Source: Leptospira sp. WS92.C1 (lineage in GTDB: Bacteria; Spirochaetota; Leptospiria; Leptospirales; Leptospiraceae). From it: 64,000 nucleotides of DNA. Below are positions 32,581 through 42,334 of the stretch, piece after piece. The notes under the pieces are model-generated. The model was not told the DNA's origin. It searched no databases and saw nothing but the letters and a program-made list of their open reading frames with translations. Both the position numbers and the translations under genes were made by a program. Each line of letters starts with the position of its first letter. The first letter of the stretch is position 1. Location of the stretch: contig NZ_CP162130.1 in assembly GCF_040833975.1 (NCBI RefSeq), forward strand, positions 2,998,001 through 3,062,000. The letters run 5' to 3'.

Positions 32581-32959
32581 TTTTCTAAAATCGTAAATTC
32601 AAATAAAATGATTTTCTAAGAAACATAGAGACATAAAAATCTCATTTCACCCTTAGATTGAATACAAAAACAATAAAAGACGTTCAAAAAATCAATCATT
32701 TTACAAAAGAGTAAAATGATCCCTCTCCGAATGAGAACTCAAAAAACTTGAAATAATTTCTTGCTGTATGCTCTTTAAAGTATACTATAATTGCTTAGTT
32801 TAATATACTATCCCAAAGTTTTTCTTGCTATTTTCGAGAGATTGAAATAAAAAAGTCATCTCGATTTCTTGCAGGGAAGATCGCATTTTAGCGGGAATCG
32901 GTCGCACTTGAATCCACATCTTTTTTTCTAAAACGGCTTAGGGTTTCCTTTTGAAGAGC
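32581..32959 (+). promoter_or_regulatory. Spacer with tandem TATACTAT direct repeat before the signalling operon
   Basis: 379 bp without a gene. TATACTAT occurs at 32781-32788 and again at 32804-32811, 23 bp apart (about two helical turns). TTGCTG (32761-32766) with TATACT or TATAAT just downstream could be a promoter, though spacing is imperfect. The repeats are candidates for a regulator-binding site of the downstream kinase operon. Confidence 0.35.
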
Positions 32960-34339
32960 ATGATTGAAACAAATATCGTTCGCGGTTTAGCCGTGATCAT
33001 CATTTTGAATACGCTCATAGCGGGTGCATCCTATTATACAATCCGTCAGTCTCAAGAACTTAGGGACTGGGAATCCCATACTCAGGAAGTCCTTATCAAT
33101 TTAGAAGAGACTCTCTCTTCTTTTAGCGAAATGCACGCTGTATTTCGAGGCTATGTGTTGTTTAACGAACCGGGGCTTTTAACGAGTTTTTTTGAAAGCA
33201 AGAAAAATCTCCTGAAAAAAATTCAGGAACTAGAAACTCTAACTTTGGACAATCCGAGGCAACAGGAACAACTTCGAATCATTTCCCCTCTCGTATTTGA
33301 AAAAACCTCCTCTTTTGAAACCTTGATTATGGATAAAAAACATAGATCCGTAGCGAGTTATATCGGGCCGTTTCGATCCACTCAAGGAATCATTTTAACC
33401 CGAAAAATTCAATCTCTGTTTTCCGAGATGAAAAAAGAAGAAATTCGTCTTCTTACAATTCGAAAAGCGGACTCCGAACGCAACCTGTTTGTCGCCGCAA
33501 TCCTTATATTTTTAGGAATTCTCCTCAACCTAACCTTTATCATTCTTCAATACATCCTTATCTATAAAGAAAGCCAACGCCGTCAAATTGCGGAGGAAGA
33601 AGTAGAATTGTCCAACAAAAATCTGAAAGAATATTCGGGACAACTCGAAAGATCCAATAAAGATTTGGAATCCTTTTCTTATTCCGTTTCTCACGATCTT
33701 CGTGCCCCAATTCGAGGTATATCAGGGTTTTCTAAAATTCTTATGGAAGATTTTGGAAAAAACCTAGACGAAGAAGGACAAAGAATCCTTAATATTATCA
33801 TCAAAAATTCAGAAAATATGGGACAGCTCATCGACGATCTTCTGGAATTTTCAAGATTGGGTAGAAGAGAAATCGCATTCACAAACGTGAATATGCAACA
33901 AGTTATGGAGCGGGTATTGGAAGAAGTAAAAGACTGTTATCCGGGAATTAAGATAGAAACGAGAATTGGAGAACTCCCTTCCATAAAAGCAGACTCGGCT
34001 CTCTTAAAACAGATGCTTTTTAATCTCATTTCAAACGCTTTTAAATATTCGAAAGACAAAGAACATCCGAAAGTTGACATCGATTCGTATCAAAACAACG
34101 GTGAAGTGACCTATTTTATCAAAGACAACGGAGCCGGATTTGATATGAGATATCAGCACAAACTTTTTAATATTTTTCAAAGACTTCATCACTCTGAACA
34201 ATTCGAAGGCACCGGCGTAGGTCTTGCGATCGTAAAAAGAGTAATCGAAAAACACAACGGAAAGGTCTGGGCGGAAGGAAAAGTTAACGAAGGGGCCTGT
34301 TTTTATTTCACTTTAGGAGTTCAGGAAAACAATGCATAA
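32960..34339 (+). CDS. Membrane histidine kinase with CHASE3-like sensor
   Basis: 459 residues from the ATG at 32960; a TTG at 32951 is also possible. Two transmembrane helices (about 8-28 and 176-198) bracket a helical periplasmic domain whose RGYVLFNEP segment is typical of CHASE3. A linker helix leads to the HisKA domain with H245 in [15 protein letters not shown]. The ATPase domain has the N-box [19 protein letters not shown] and [11 protein letters not shown]. It overlaps the receiver gene by 8 bp. This is the architecture of cyanobacterial-phytochrome-like kinases paired with Rcp1-type receivers. Confidence 0.9.
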   Translation: MIETNIVRGLAVIIILNTLIAGASYYTIRQSQELRDWESHTQEVLINLEETLSSFSEMHAVFRGYVLFNEPGLLTSFFESKKNLLKKIQELETLTLDNPRQQEQLRIISPLVFEKTSSFETLIMDKKHRSVASYIGPFRSTQGIILTRKIQSLFSEMKKEEIRLLTIRKADSERNLFVAAILIFLGILLNLTFIILQYILIYKESQRRQIAEEEVELSNKNLKEYSGQLERSNKDLESFSYSVSHDLRAPIRGISGFSKILMEDFGKNLDEEGQRILNIIIKNSENMGQLIDDLLEFSRLGRREIAFTNVNMQQVMERVLEEVKDCYPGIKIETRIGELPSIKADSALLKQMLFNLISNAFKYSKDKEHPKVDIDSYQNNGEVTYFIKDNGAGFDMRYQHKLFNIFQRLHHSEQFEGTGVGLAIVKRVIEKHNGKVWAEGKVNEGACFYFTLGVQENNA

Positions 34340-34781
34340 TCTCCAAGACAATCTAATATCCATTTTATACGCTGAGGACAATCCGCAGGATTCGGAACTG
34401 ACCCTTAGAAGTTTAAAAAGGCATAATTTAACCAATCATCTTAAACTTGTCAGAGACGGAGAAGAAGCGTTAGAATATTTATATGCGACAGGACGTTACT
34501 CGGAACGCGATAAGACACAAATTCCTTCCTTAATTCTTTTGGATCTCAAAATGCCCAAGGTGGACGGTATCGAAGTCCTAAGACAAGTAAGAAATAATGA
34601 GCTGACAAAAATGATTCCCGTTGTCATTTTAACTTCCTCCGCGGAAGAAAAGGACATCGTGGAAAGCTACAGACTTGGCGTAAACAGTTACGTTGTAAAA
34701 CCTCTTGAGTTCGGCAAGTTCAGCGACGTTGCGAGCGAAATCGGATTCTATTGGATATTGATGAACAAAAGTATTACATGA
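34332..34781 (+). CDS. Single-domain response regulator (Rcp1-like)
   Basis: 149 residues, receiver domain only. Acidic residues E15-D16 (YAEDNPQD), phospho-acceptor D71 ([13 protein letters not shown]), T/S at 101-102 and K123 are present. The [24 protein letters not shown] stretch is typical of Rcp1-type receivers that work with phytochrome-like kinases. No output domain, so it is a phosphate shuttle or sink between the two kinases. It lies between them in one operon. Confidence 0.92.
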   Translation: MHNLQDNLISILYAEDNPQDSELTLRSLKRHNLTNHLKLVRDGEEALEYLYATGRYSERDKTQIPSLILLDLKMPKVDGIEVLRQVRNNELTKMIPVVILTSSAEEKDIVESYRLGVNSYVVKPLEFGKFSDVASEIGFYWILMNKSIT

Positions 34782-34788
34782 TGATTGT

Positions 34789-35985
34789 ATGATGATTCAG
34801 AGAAAAATTTATATCATATGTATTGAGGACAATCCTACCGACCTCGGTTTGATGATAAGACAAATCGGCACAAGCGGTCTTGACTTTTCTTATAAGCAGA
34901 TTCAGACTAAAGAAGAACTGATTCAAGAACTCAAGGCGAGCGAACCCGACTTGATTCTATCCGATTTTTCCCTTCCGTCTTTTGACGGAATGGAAGCTTT
35001 GGAGATCGTAAGAAAATATCTACCGAATATTCCCTTTCTCTTTGTATCCGGTTGGTTGGGCGAAGAGGCTGCAATAGAAGCGTTAAAACGCGGCGCGACC
35101 GATTACATTTCCAAAAACAAAATCAGCAAACTCAATTTTTCCATCGATAGAGCGCTCAAAGAATCGGAAGAAAGAGCTCTACTCGACGAAGCCGAAAAAG
35201 AAAACGAAACTCTAAAGTCGCAACTGATCCAAGCACAAAAACTGGAGGCTGTCAGCCTTCTTGCAACCGGGGTCTCTCACGAAATCAACAATCCTTTGAC
35301 TATTATTATCAACTACGCTCAGTTGATCTTGGGACAAAGCAAGGACGATATGATTCTTAAATACGCGAGCAATATCCTGGACGAAGGGGAACGGATTTCC
35401 AAAATTACAAAGGATCTTTTAAGACTTGCAAGACAAGAAAAACAGGTTTTTTCAAAAGTGAGATTTCACGATGTGATCCAAAGAACTGTTTCCTTATGCG
35501 AACAATTATTTAAAAAGGATACGATCTTCATCAAATTGGAAATTATCGATTCTCTTCCGGATATATATTGTGTTCCTCAACAAATTCAACAGGTAGTCCT
35601 CAATCTGCTGAATAACGCAAGGGACGCCCTCAATCAGAAATACCCGAAATTCGATTCCAATAAGGTGATCTTGATCAAAGCCGGAAGATTGAAAAGGGAA
35701 TCCAAAGAATGGATCCAGATGTGTATCGAGGACCGCGGCATTGGGATTCCCAAAGAAGAGGCAAAAAAAATCTTCAGCCCATTTTTCACCACCAAAAAAG
35801 TGGACAAGGGAACAGGACTCGGGCTTTCCGTAAGCACAGGGATCATCAAAGACCACGGAGGAGAATTATATTACGAAAGTAAGGAAAACGAATATACTCG
35901 ATTTTTTATCAACCTTCCGGTTCTTCCAGAGCGACGTTTGGAAGAAAACGTTTCCTCAGAGGAGAATTTCGCCCAACCGGAATAA
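34789..35985 (+). CDS. Receiver-histidine kinase (REC-HisKA-HATPase)
   Basis: 398 residues, soluble. An N-terminal receiver (acidic E13-D14, phospho-acceptor D59 in LILSDFSLPSFDG, K109) is joined by a coiled-coil helix (about 122-155) to a HisKA domain with H164 in GVSHEINNPL, then an ATPase domain (LLNNARDAL, EDRGIGIP, GTGLGLSVSTGI). The order REC-kinase is typical of receivers that switch an attached kinase. It starts 7 nt after the single-domain receiver, so the three proteins probably form one phosphorelay. Confidence 0.92.
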   Translation: MMIQRKIYIICIEDNPTDLGLMIRQIGTSGLDFSYKQIQTKEELIQELKASEPDLILSDFSLPSFDGMEALEIVRKYLPNIPFLFVSGWLGEEAAIEALKRGATDYISKNKISKLNFSIDRALKESEERALLDEAEKENETLKSQLIQAQKLEAVSLLATGVSHEINNPLTIIINYAQLILGQSKDDMILKYASNILDEGERISKITKDLLRLARQEKQVFSKVRFHDVIQRTVSLCEQLFKKDTIFIKLEIIDSLPDIYCVPQQIQQVVLNLLNNARDALNQKYPKFDSNKVILIKAGRLKRESKEWIQMCIEDRGIGIPKEEAKKIFSPFFTTKKVDKGTGLGLSVSTGIIKDHGGELYYESKENEYTRFFINLPVLPERRLEENVSSEENFAQPE

Positions 35986-36061
35986 GGAATTTTTATTCGT
36001 CACTTCTTATCTTTCGCGCATTTATAATTTTCATGGATCGTAAAGAATGAGTCTGTATTCA

Positions 36062-36574
36062 TCACACCGGTCTTCTTTCCGTTTCTGTGCTTTCGGAAGC
36101 AGTTGCGACTAACGCGATTAAAATACCGGCGCCCGCAAAGACTATGAGAAGGACAAATGCCATCCAAAACAACGGATCCGGAGCCATTTCCGCGTGAAAT
36201 TCCATCGTGTTAGACCCGATTGCCGTATTCAAATTGGTCGCAATCCGATCAACGTCCGCATTCCCGATAGAAGAACGTAAAACTTGTACTTCGCCACCGG
36301 GTGTCAAGAGCATCAGTTGATACGTCACACTTCTTCCGCGTCGATCTTGCCGATAGTTTTTCAAAGAACGCGCGTTTACGGTTGTATAAGCCGCACTACG
36401 AGAAGAAAATGCGAATCTTTCCAATATTTTACACTCCAAAATATCTTCGGGTTTGTTTCGGAAACAATCGACAAAAATCCATCCCTCCAATGTGGATAAA
36501 AACCATGCGGGTAACGCCGCAAAAAATAGAGTGAGAAACAAAATCGGAATCAGTCGTTTTATCATATCAAACAT
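36062..36574 (-). CDS. Membrane protein with two transmembrane helices, unknown
   Basis: 170 residues from the ATG at 36574; an upstream TTG at 36625 and an ATG at 36565 are alternatives, and none has a good ribosome-binding site. A transmembrane helix near the N-terminus (LIPILFLTLFFAALPAWFL) and one near the C-terminus (FWMAFVLLIVFAGAGILIAL) bracket a soluble beta-rich domain of about 95 residues. No family recognised. Followed on the left by non-coding sequence. Confidence 0.6.
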   Translation of the reverse strand: MFDMIKRLIPILFLTLFFAALPAWFLSTLEGWIFVDCFRNKPEDILECKILERFAFSSRSAAYTTVNARSLKNYRQDRRGRSVTYQLMLLTPGGEVQVLRSSIGNADVDRIATNLNTAIGSNTMEFHAEMAPDPLFWMAFVLLIVFAGAGILIALVATASESTETERRPV

Positions 36575-36677
36575 TCGCACGGGAGCAGAAAACAACTTCC
36601 TATATCGATGTGCAATTTCAATCAAGAAACGGATTGGAAAATCGATTCCAAGTTATGCGGAATATGCGAAAGGATGT

Positions 36678-38216
36678 TTATTCAGCGCCGATCCCCAAAT
36701 ACGTTCTTATTTTTTCAGACTCGTATTTTTCGCGAGCCGATTCTTCCGGAAACAATTTGGAAAACACAATCGCACTCAAAAACGATAAGGTCATAGAAAC
36801 AATCGCCGGATTTTTAAGAGGAAAGACGGCTTTCTCAAATCCGATTACTTCCACCCAAACCGTCGGACTTAAAATAATCAGTATGATTGCCGAAATCGAT
36901 CCGATCAATATGGAAGCGCCCCCTCCGATCGTACTCAAGTTCTTCCATACGATGGACAAAAACAAAGCGGGGAAATTTCCGCTCGCAGCAACCGCAAATG
37001 CAAGTCCTACTAAAAATGCTACGTTTTGATCCTTGAATAGAATCCCCAAAAGGATTCCTAAAATTCCAAAGGCGATCGTAGCCTTTTTTGCAACCCGGAT
37101 CTGTTCTTCCTCGCTTGCATCTCCGTCTTTTAAAACGCTCACAAAAATATCGTGTGAAATCGTGGAGGCCGCAGCCAAAGTCAAGCCGGCGACGACCGCC
37201 AAGATCGTTGCAAACGCAACGGCAGCTATAAAACCCATGAGCATGGTTCCACCCAAAAGTTCGGATAACAACGCCGCGGCCATATTCCCTCCCTTGTCGA
37301 TACTTGCGATCGGCTCCCTGCCCACGAGCACGGCCGCAGAGAAACCCACGATGGGAATGATCAGATAAAAATATCCGATAAATGTGGTCGCATAAGCGAC
37401 CGACTTACGCGCCTCTTTTGCATCGGGAACCGTGTAAAATCTCATTAGAATATGAGGAAGCCCTAATAAACCTAACATTAGAGCGAGCCCAAGCGAAACC
37501 GCGTCTAACGGATTTGCGACCAACCCTCCCGGCTCCAAAGCGGTTTTTCCGAACTTCTGCTCGACTGCTCCGTATAAATTTTCAAGACTGAACCTGAACT
37601 GCGCCATGGCAAGCAAGGTGAGTAACGTGACCCCGAACAAAAGAAGACAGGCCTTGATGATCTGAACCCAGGTAGTCGCTATCATTCCGCCAAACAATAC
37701 ATAAAGAAGCATTACGATCCCCACGAGCACGACAGCCGCCTCGTAGGAAAGACCGAACATCAAATTGATTAGTTTTCCGGAACCCACGATCTGAGCGATC
37801 GAATACGTGAGAGTGACAAGAATTCCGCCAATGGCCGCCGAGATTCGAACCGGTTTTTGTTTTAGACGAAACGCAACTACATCCGCAAATGTAAACTTAC
37901 CGAGATTTCGCAGCGGTTCTGCGATTAAAAAAAGCAAAGCAGGCCAGCCAACAAGCCAACCGACCGCGTAAAGCATTCCGTCATAACCTTTCAAAGCGAC
38001 CATTCCCGAAATTCCCAAAAAAGAAGCCGCAGACATAAAATCTCCGGAAAGAGCCAAGCCGTTTTGAAAGCCAGTGATACTTCTTCCCGCGGCGTAAAAT
38101 TCCTTCGAAGTTTTTGTCTTACGAGCAGCCCAATAGGTAATTACCAAAGTAAGAATCACAAATAAAAGAAAAAATACGATGGATAAAAAATTCGGTTGGC
38201 CTAGATGAGATTGCAT
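36678..38216 (-). CDS. actP: Cation/acetate symporter (sodium:solute symporter family, ActP-like)
   Basis: 512 residues with about 13 transmembrane segments. The SSS signature is seen in FYAAGRSITGFQNGLALSGD (near 40) and in GLLGLPHILMRFYTVPDAKE (near 250). Family members take up acetate, pyruvate or other short monocarboxylates with sodium. It follows a DUF485 gene and has GGAGG 8 nt before its ATG, inside the end of that gene; the DUF485-ActP pairing is the classic yjcH-actP arrangement. No acs gene is in the window. Confidence 0.9.
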   Translation of the reverse strand: MQSHLGQPNFLSIVFFLLFVILTLVITYWAARKTKTSKEFYAAGRSITGFQNGLALSGDFMSAASFLGISGMVALKGYDGMLYAVGWLVGWPALLFLIAEPLRNLGKFTFADVVAFRLKQKPVRISAAIGGILVTLTYSIAQIVGSGKLINLMFGLSYEAAVVLVGIVMLLYVLFGGMIATTWVQIIKACLLLFGVTLLTLLAMAQFRFSLENLYGAVEQKFGKTALEPGGLVANPLDAVSLGLALMLGLLGLPHILMRFYTVPDAKEARKSVAYATTFIGYFYLIIPIVGFSAAVLVGREPIASIDKGGNMAAALLSELLGGTMLMGFIAAVAFATILAVVAGLTLAAASTISHDIFVSVLKDGDASEEEQIRVAKKATIAFGILGILLGILFKDQNVAFLVGLAFAVAASGNFPALFLSIVWKNLSTIGGGASILIGSISAIILIILSPTVWVEVIGFEKAVFPLKNPAIVSMTLSFLSAIVFSKLFPEESAREKYESEKIRTYLGIGAE

Positions 38217-38219
38217 CGA

Positions 38220-38522
38220 TCAATCCTCCAGTTTTTCTTTTAAAGATCGTATTTCCCGATCATAGGATCCGTTTGCCCAAAATACATAAATCAAAGTAAG
38301 AAACCAAGAGAAGACGATTACAGACGCACTGGCGAAAATTCCGATGTTCGAAAAGTTCCCAACCTTTTGAATCATCCACTCTGGATAAAAAGCTACCGCA
38401 AGAATGTATCCGTAATACGATACAAAAAGAAAACTCAAAAGGATAAAACTTACGGTCCATCGAACTCGGACTAGTCTTTTGAAATCCGGTTCGTCTACCA
38501 GTTGTTGCGGGCTGATTTTCAT
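38220..38522 (-). CDS. DUF485 small membrane protein (YjcH-like)
   Basis: 100 residues, ATG preceded by GAGG. Two transmembrane helices (about 28-52 and 65-88) and the FKRLVRVRWTVSFILLSFL and WANGSYDREIRSLKEKL segments match DUF485. In E. coli the homologue yjcH sits before actP. It is translationally coupled to the symporter here and probably assists it. Confidence 0.88.
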   Translation of the reverse strand: MKISPQQLVDEPDFKRLVRVRWTVSFILLSFLFVSYYGYILAVAFYPEWMIQKVGNFSNIGIFASASVIVFSWFLTLIYVFWANGSYDREIRSLKEKLED

Positions 38523-38690
38523 TTCGACCTCGATTTAGGGCTGAAAGATAGAAATACTTTCAAATCCCTCAAGGAGAATTTAAATCGACTTTAAAAAAAG
38601 AAAATCGATCTTGAAACGCGCGTCATAAAAGAAAACGATTTGTCTGGAGCTTGCGATATAAGATGTATTCCGGTTGAAAACGTAGATGAT

Positions 38691-39425
38691 TCAACCCGAT
38701 TCCATCTTCTTGATTTTAGAATCGGATCGATCCCTCAATTCTTCCGCTTTGTCTATGCTTCGTTGACGATTTTCAAGCATCGCTTTTTCCACAAGAAGTC
38801 TCGCTTCCTCAAAACCCTTTTCGTCCAAACTTCGAGGAATATAAATCGGTTCTCCATACGAAACCACAAACGTGGTAAAAGGTTTGGGAATCCTATGTTT
38901 ATCCCAAGATTTTTCCGCGATCCATTGACGAGTACATTCATAGTGAAAAGGAACGATCGGAACCTGGGATACCTGGGCACACGCTATCAATCCGGGTTGA
39001 ACGACCAAGGCCGGACCTCTCGGTCCATCCGGCGTGATCGCAGCCGGAAGATTCTTTTTTAAATGGACGATCAAAGTTTTGAGAGCTTTTGACCCGCCTT
39101 TCGACGAGCTTCCGCGAATGCTATAATTACCAAAACGATGCACAACCTGATTGATAAACTCCCCATCTTTGGACTCGGAGATCAAAACGGCTACATCCTG
39201 ATTTCGATTTAAATAAGGAGAATAAAGAACATTTGTATGCCAGATGGATAAGATATACGGCTTTTTTTCTTTGCGGATTCGAACAAGAGTTCCGTCTCCG
39301 ATATTGACTCTCCGAGAAGTCAAACCGATCAGCCTTTGCAAATTGACCACGAGAAATGGAATCAACCAAACGAGAAATTTTCTTTTCAACGAATGTTTTT
39401 CTTCAATCTTAGAATTTTCTTCCAT
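38691..39425 (-). CDS. Lysophospholipid acyltransferase-like protein (DUF374)
   Basis: 244 residues. An N-terminal hydrophobic segment anchors it. The block [11 protein letters not shown] carries the His of the acyltransferase HX4D-like region, and [29 protein letters not shown] and [12 protein letters not shown] are the conserved DUF374 blocks. Members are probably lipid A or phospholipid acyltransferases; no activity can be assigned. Single gene between convergent or unrelated neighbours. Confidence 0.85.
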   Translation of the reverse strand: MEENSKIEEKHSLKRKFLVWLIPFLVVNLQRLIGLTSRRVNIGDGTLVRIRKEKKPYILSIWHTNVLYSPYLNRNQDVAVLISESKDGEFINQVVHRFGNYSIRGSSSKGGSKALKTLIVHLKKNLPAAITPDGPRGPALVVQPGLIACAQVSQVPIVPFHYECTRQWIAEKSWDKHRIPKPFTTFVVSYGEPIYIPRSLDEKGFEEARLLVEKAMLENRQRSIDKAEELRDRSDSKIKKMESG

Positions 39426-39493
39426 GTAACACGAGATTTTTCCGAATTCGTAAATTCATCATCTCTTTTTTTACGCTCTGATCCGCTCTCGAT

Positions 39494-39913
39494 CTATCGT
39501 AAGCCCGGTTCTCCGGAATACATCGCCGCAAATTCCTTTTCCTTCGGATACAAGATCAACATCGCGGTGAAAAAAATTCCCATCCCTATCCAATGAATCG
39601 GATCCGCGGTCACAAAATAAAATACTCCGTTGATCGTATAACCGGCATCCAAAAAAATCACAGCAAGAATTTTAGACTGAGAATACGAATCGAACTTTTC
39701 CTTGAGAGTCAACTTTTCTAAAATCATCTTCTTTTTTGCAAAGAACAAGGGTATATACCATGCTACCGGTAGAAAAAAAACAGTGATTCCCAATACGATT
39801 CCACTGACGTCCTTTGGAAAACTTCCGTTTGAATTTGCAAGGGTTGCTAAAAAGCCGCCGAACAAAACTAAGCTGGCAAGAAGAGCTCCATATATAATTT
39901 TCAGATTTTTCAT
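39494..39913 (-). CDS. Small four-helix membrane protein, unknown
   Basis: 139 residues with four predicted transmembrane helices (about 5-24, 33-53, 79-99, 108-126), and a charged loop between helices 2 and 3 (KKKMILEKLTLKEKFDS). I recognise no family. It is preceded by 322 bp without a gene, and it ends 68 bp before the DUF374 start. Confidence 0.65.
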   Translation of the reverse strand: MKNLKIIYGALLASLVLFGGFLATLANSNGSFPKDVSGIVLGITVFFLPVAWYIPLFFAKKKMILEKLTLKEKFDSYSQSKILAVIFLDAGYTINGVFYFVTADPIHWIGMGIFFTAMLILYPKEKEFAAMYSGEPGLR

Positions 39914-40235
39914 CTTGTTTCCCGAATGTTGAAATGAAGAATCGAGAATCTATTTCCAAAAAATTCTTTGTCAAGTGATAACCAAAGCGGACCTCACAAA
40001 TATCTTCCGCTTTATATAAAAATTCCGTTCCGATACAATATTTCAAATCAAGATATTCGTTTCTTCGGCATGAACATTCATTCAACAAATCATTCTCGAT
40101 TATCTTCATTCAAACGTTCGATAAAAATCTCGATCGGACTTTGAAAAACTCAGTAAAATTTCGAAGATTCAAAAATTGATCGACTCTATATGAGAATTCT
40201 TGTACAGAGTTTGAAACAAAAAAATAGGTCTTAAA
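39914..40235. other. Divergent intergenic region
   Basis: 322 bp between two divergent membrane-protein genes, AT-rich. It must contain both promoters but I cannot place them with confidence. The open frame on the minus strand here continues out of frame over the neighbouring gene and is not coding. Confidence 0.5.
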
Positions 40236-41102
40236 ATGGAATCCAATTTACTAACAGCCGTATTTCTTCCCGTCGCGTTAGGAATCATCATGCTCGGAAT
40301 GGGGATGAGTCTAACGATCGACGACTTCAAACGAATTTTTGTACTTCCCAAAGCGGTGATCACGGGTCTCACGTTACAATTGGTCTTATTGCCGGTTGCG
40401 GGGTGGGCGATCGCAAGTATTTCCGGTCTTTCCGGAGAACTGGCCGTGGGACTCATACTTTTATCGATCTGCCCGGGCGGAGCGAGCTCCAACCTGATCA
40501 CACATCTTGCAAAAGGAGACGTCGCTCTTTCGATCACACTTACTGCGATCACAAGCTGCATAACGGTAATTTCGATCCCGATCCTTCTCAATCTGTCCAT
40601 GCATCAGTTTCTCGGAGCGGGACAAATGATCGAGCTCAACATCCCTCAGACAATCCTACAAATCTTTCTGATCACCCTGCTTCCGGTTTCCATCGGAATG
40701 ATTTTGAACGCAAAAAAGCCGGAGCTAACGCTCAAGTTTGAAAAGACGGTAAAAATCCTTTCGGGACTTTTTTTGGCTTTGATCATCGTGGGCGCTATCG
40801 TGCGAGAAAGAAACAACGTGATTCCGTTTTTTATCCAAGTCGGTCCCGCTGCTTTGGCTCTCAATCTAGTCACGATGATTTTGGGATATTTGGGCGCGAC
40901 TCTGATGAAAGTAACAAAACCGCAGAGAACTTCGATCACTATCGAGGTGGGAATTCAAAACGGGACGCTTGGAATCGCGATCGCTTCCACGATCCTAAAC
41001 AATGCCGCAATGGCGATTCCATCCGCAATTTATAGTTTGATCATGTTCGCGACCGGCGCCCTATTCTCCGTTTGGATGCACAGAGTCCCGGACGAAACAT
41101 AA
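40236..41102 (+). CDS. Bile acid:sodium symporter (BASS) family transporter
   Basis: 288 residues, ATG preceded by AGGT. About nine transmembrane segments. Family blocks: LGIIMLGMGMSL near 15, the conserved GGASSNLITHLAKGD near 85 (sodium-site region) and EVGIQNGTLGIAIA near 230. Bacterial members carry organic anions, pantoate or bile acids with sodium; substrate unknown here. A perfect hairpin terminator follows at 41161-41196. Confidence 0.9.
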   Translation: MESNLLTAVFLPVALGIIMLGMGMSLTIDDFKRIFVLPKAVITGLTLQLVLLPVAGWAIASISGLSGELAVGLILLSICPGGASSNLITHLAKGDVALSITLTAITSCITVISIPILLNLSMHQFLGAGQMIELNIPQTILQIFLITLLPVSIGMILNAKKPELTLKFEKTVKILSGLFLALIIVGAIVRERNNVIPFFIQVGPAALALNLVTMILGYLGATLMKVTKPQRTSITIEVGIQNGTLGIAIASTILNNAAMAIPSAIYSLIMFATGALFSVWMHRVPDET

Positions 41103-41533
41103 GTATCGAATTCAAAAAGTATAATTTTAGATTTTTCTAAAGAATCGATCCACACTTATAACCTGTCCCAAAATTCATATTTCCTTTGGGACAGGTCTTT
41201 ATACACTTACGATTTTTGTTTTTGCTCCGATTCGTTTCCTTACGAAAGATCGAGACGGCATCGCTTCTACTTTACTTGATTTTCGTGATTTTTTTTAGAG
41301 ACAATTTTCAGAACAAAATCATTGTTCCGACAAAGTATTTTTCCGTGAAAATCCGCTTGACCGGGGCTTGAAGTCCGACTTTCAGTAAAATCTGGCTTGC
41401 TTTTATTTTCAAAATCAGATCGGGGAACTCTGCGATTTTAGAAACGATGATTTTTCGGAAGATTTTGTTTTCAATTTTCCCTTCTTTATTTTTTTACTTG
41501 GAAACTCCTTCAAAAACATCATAACGACTAACG
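41103..41533. other. Spacer between the BASS transporter and the metzincin-like gene
   Basis: 431 bp. The left part holds a strong hairpin terminator (41161-41196). The rest is AT-rich without a gene; a GGGCTTGAAGTCCGA string near 41365 resembles the dyad at 8701-8715. Confidence 0.6.
41161..41196 (+). terminator. Hairpin terminator after the BASS transporter
   Basis: ACCTGTCCCAAA (41161-41172) pairs perfectly with TTTGGGACAGGT (41185-41196), loop 12 nt, followed by CTTTATA. Stem of 12 bp 58 nt after the stop codon; the U-run is short, so termination may be partial. Confidence 0.7.
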
Positions 41534-42262
41534 ATGAATTTTCAAAATTCAAACCGTAAAAACAAACGCGCAAATTCATTCTTCCAAAGTGCTCTTTTCT
41601 TTTTCTGTCTGATCTCCTTTTCTTGTACCATGGTGGGTTTTCATCGAGCCTCGATCCGAAACGAAATCGACTTCGGAAAAGAGGAAAACCTCCGACTCTG
41701 CGTCTGGAAGGACAAAAAGATTTCTCACAAAGATCTAATCGATCTGATCGATATTTGGAACGGGGAACTGAATCATTATAAAATTAAAATACGATTAAGC
41801 GAAGTCAAAAACTGGGAAAGACCCGGATGGACCGGATTTGCAATCATGGACGAAGTTTTTATGACAAAGCTGCCGAACCAATGCGATCGTTTGCTTGCGG
41901 TCGCGGGGGGAAAGATCAGCGATACGGTGTTTGAAATCGTAGGAATTTTTTTCGCTTTTTTCGGAATTCCCAGTTTTCAAGTTTTGGGGGCCGTGGAAAC
42001 AAAAACCGGAACCAGAGGATATATTTTGGGACAAACGAGAACGATCTCACATTGGTTGTCCGGCGGAGCCTCCGGGACATTGATTCACGAAGGATATCAT
42101 CTTTTGGGTTGCGGGCATTCCTTCTTTTTAAGCGAATGTTATCTTCAGATTCAAAAAGTCAAAGAGCTCAAAAGAAAAAACAACATTTCCGGAGTTCCGT
42201 TCTTTCCATCAGTCGACGAAGACGGGAATGTCTTTTTAAAAAATCCCTGGGATCCGGAGTGA
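41534..42262 (+). CDS. Lipoprotein with metzincin-type zinc motif (HExxHxxGxxH)
   Basis: 242 residues. Basic N-terminus, hydrophobic core and lipobox ISFSC (C31). The sequence LIHEGYHLLGCGHS gives H185, E186, H189, G192 and H195, an exact HExxHxxGxxH match, the zinc site of metzincin proteases. A glycine-rich turn (SGGASGTL) precedes it. No Met lies within 47 residues after it, so the Met-turn of classical metzincins is absent or replaced. The likely location is an outer or inner membrane surface; protease activity is inferred from the motif only. Preceded by 431 bp; EamA follows. Confidence 0.6.
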   Translation: MNFQNSNRKNKRANSFFQSALFFFCLISFSCTMVGFHRASIRNEIDFGKEENLRLCVWKDKKISHKDLIDLIDIWNGELNHYKIKIRLSEVKNWERPGWTGFAIMDEVFMTKLPNQCDRLLAVAGGKISDTVFEIVGIFFAFFGIPSFQVLGAVETKTGTRGYILGQTRTISHWLSGGASGTLIHEGYHLLGCGHSFFLSECYLQIQKVKELKRKNNISGVPFFPSVDEDGNVFLKNPWDPE

Positions 42263-42334
42263 TAATTTTCGGTTTCAAACTCTCATAACGGAAACTTTTC
42301 TTTCATAGAACGTTCGCTCTCCAAGGATGGATGT

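Noticed and set aside
39672..40109. Minus-strand 145-residue frame
   Set aside because: Overlaps the four-helix membrane protein out of frame and has no domain or ribosome-binding site.
40169..40600. Minus-strand 143-residue frame over the BASS gene
   Set aside because: It is the antisense shadow of the transporter.
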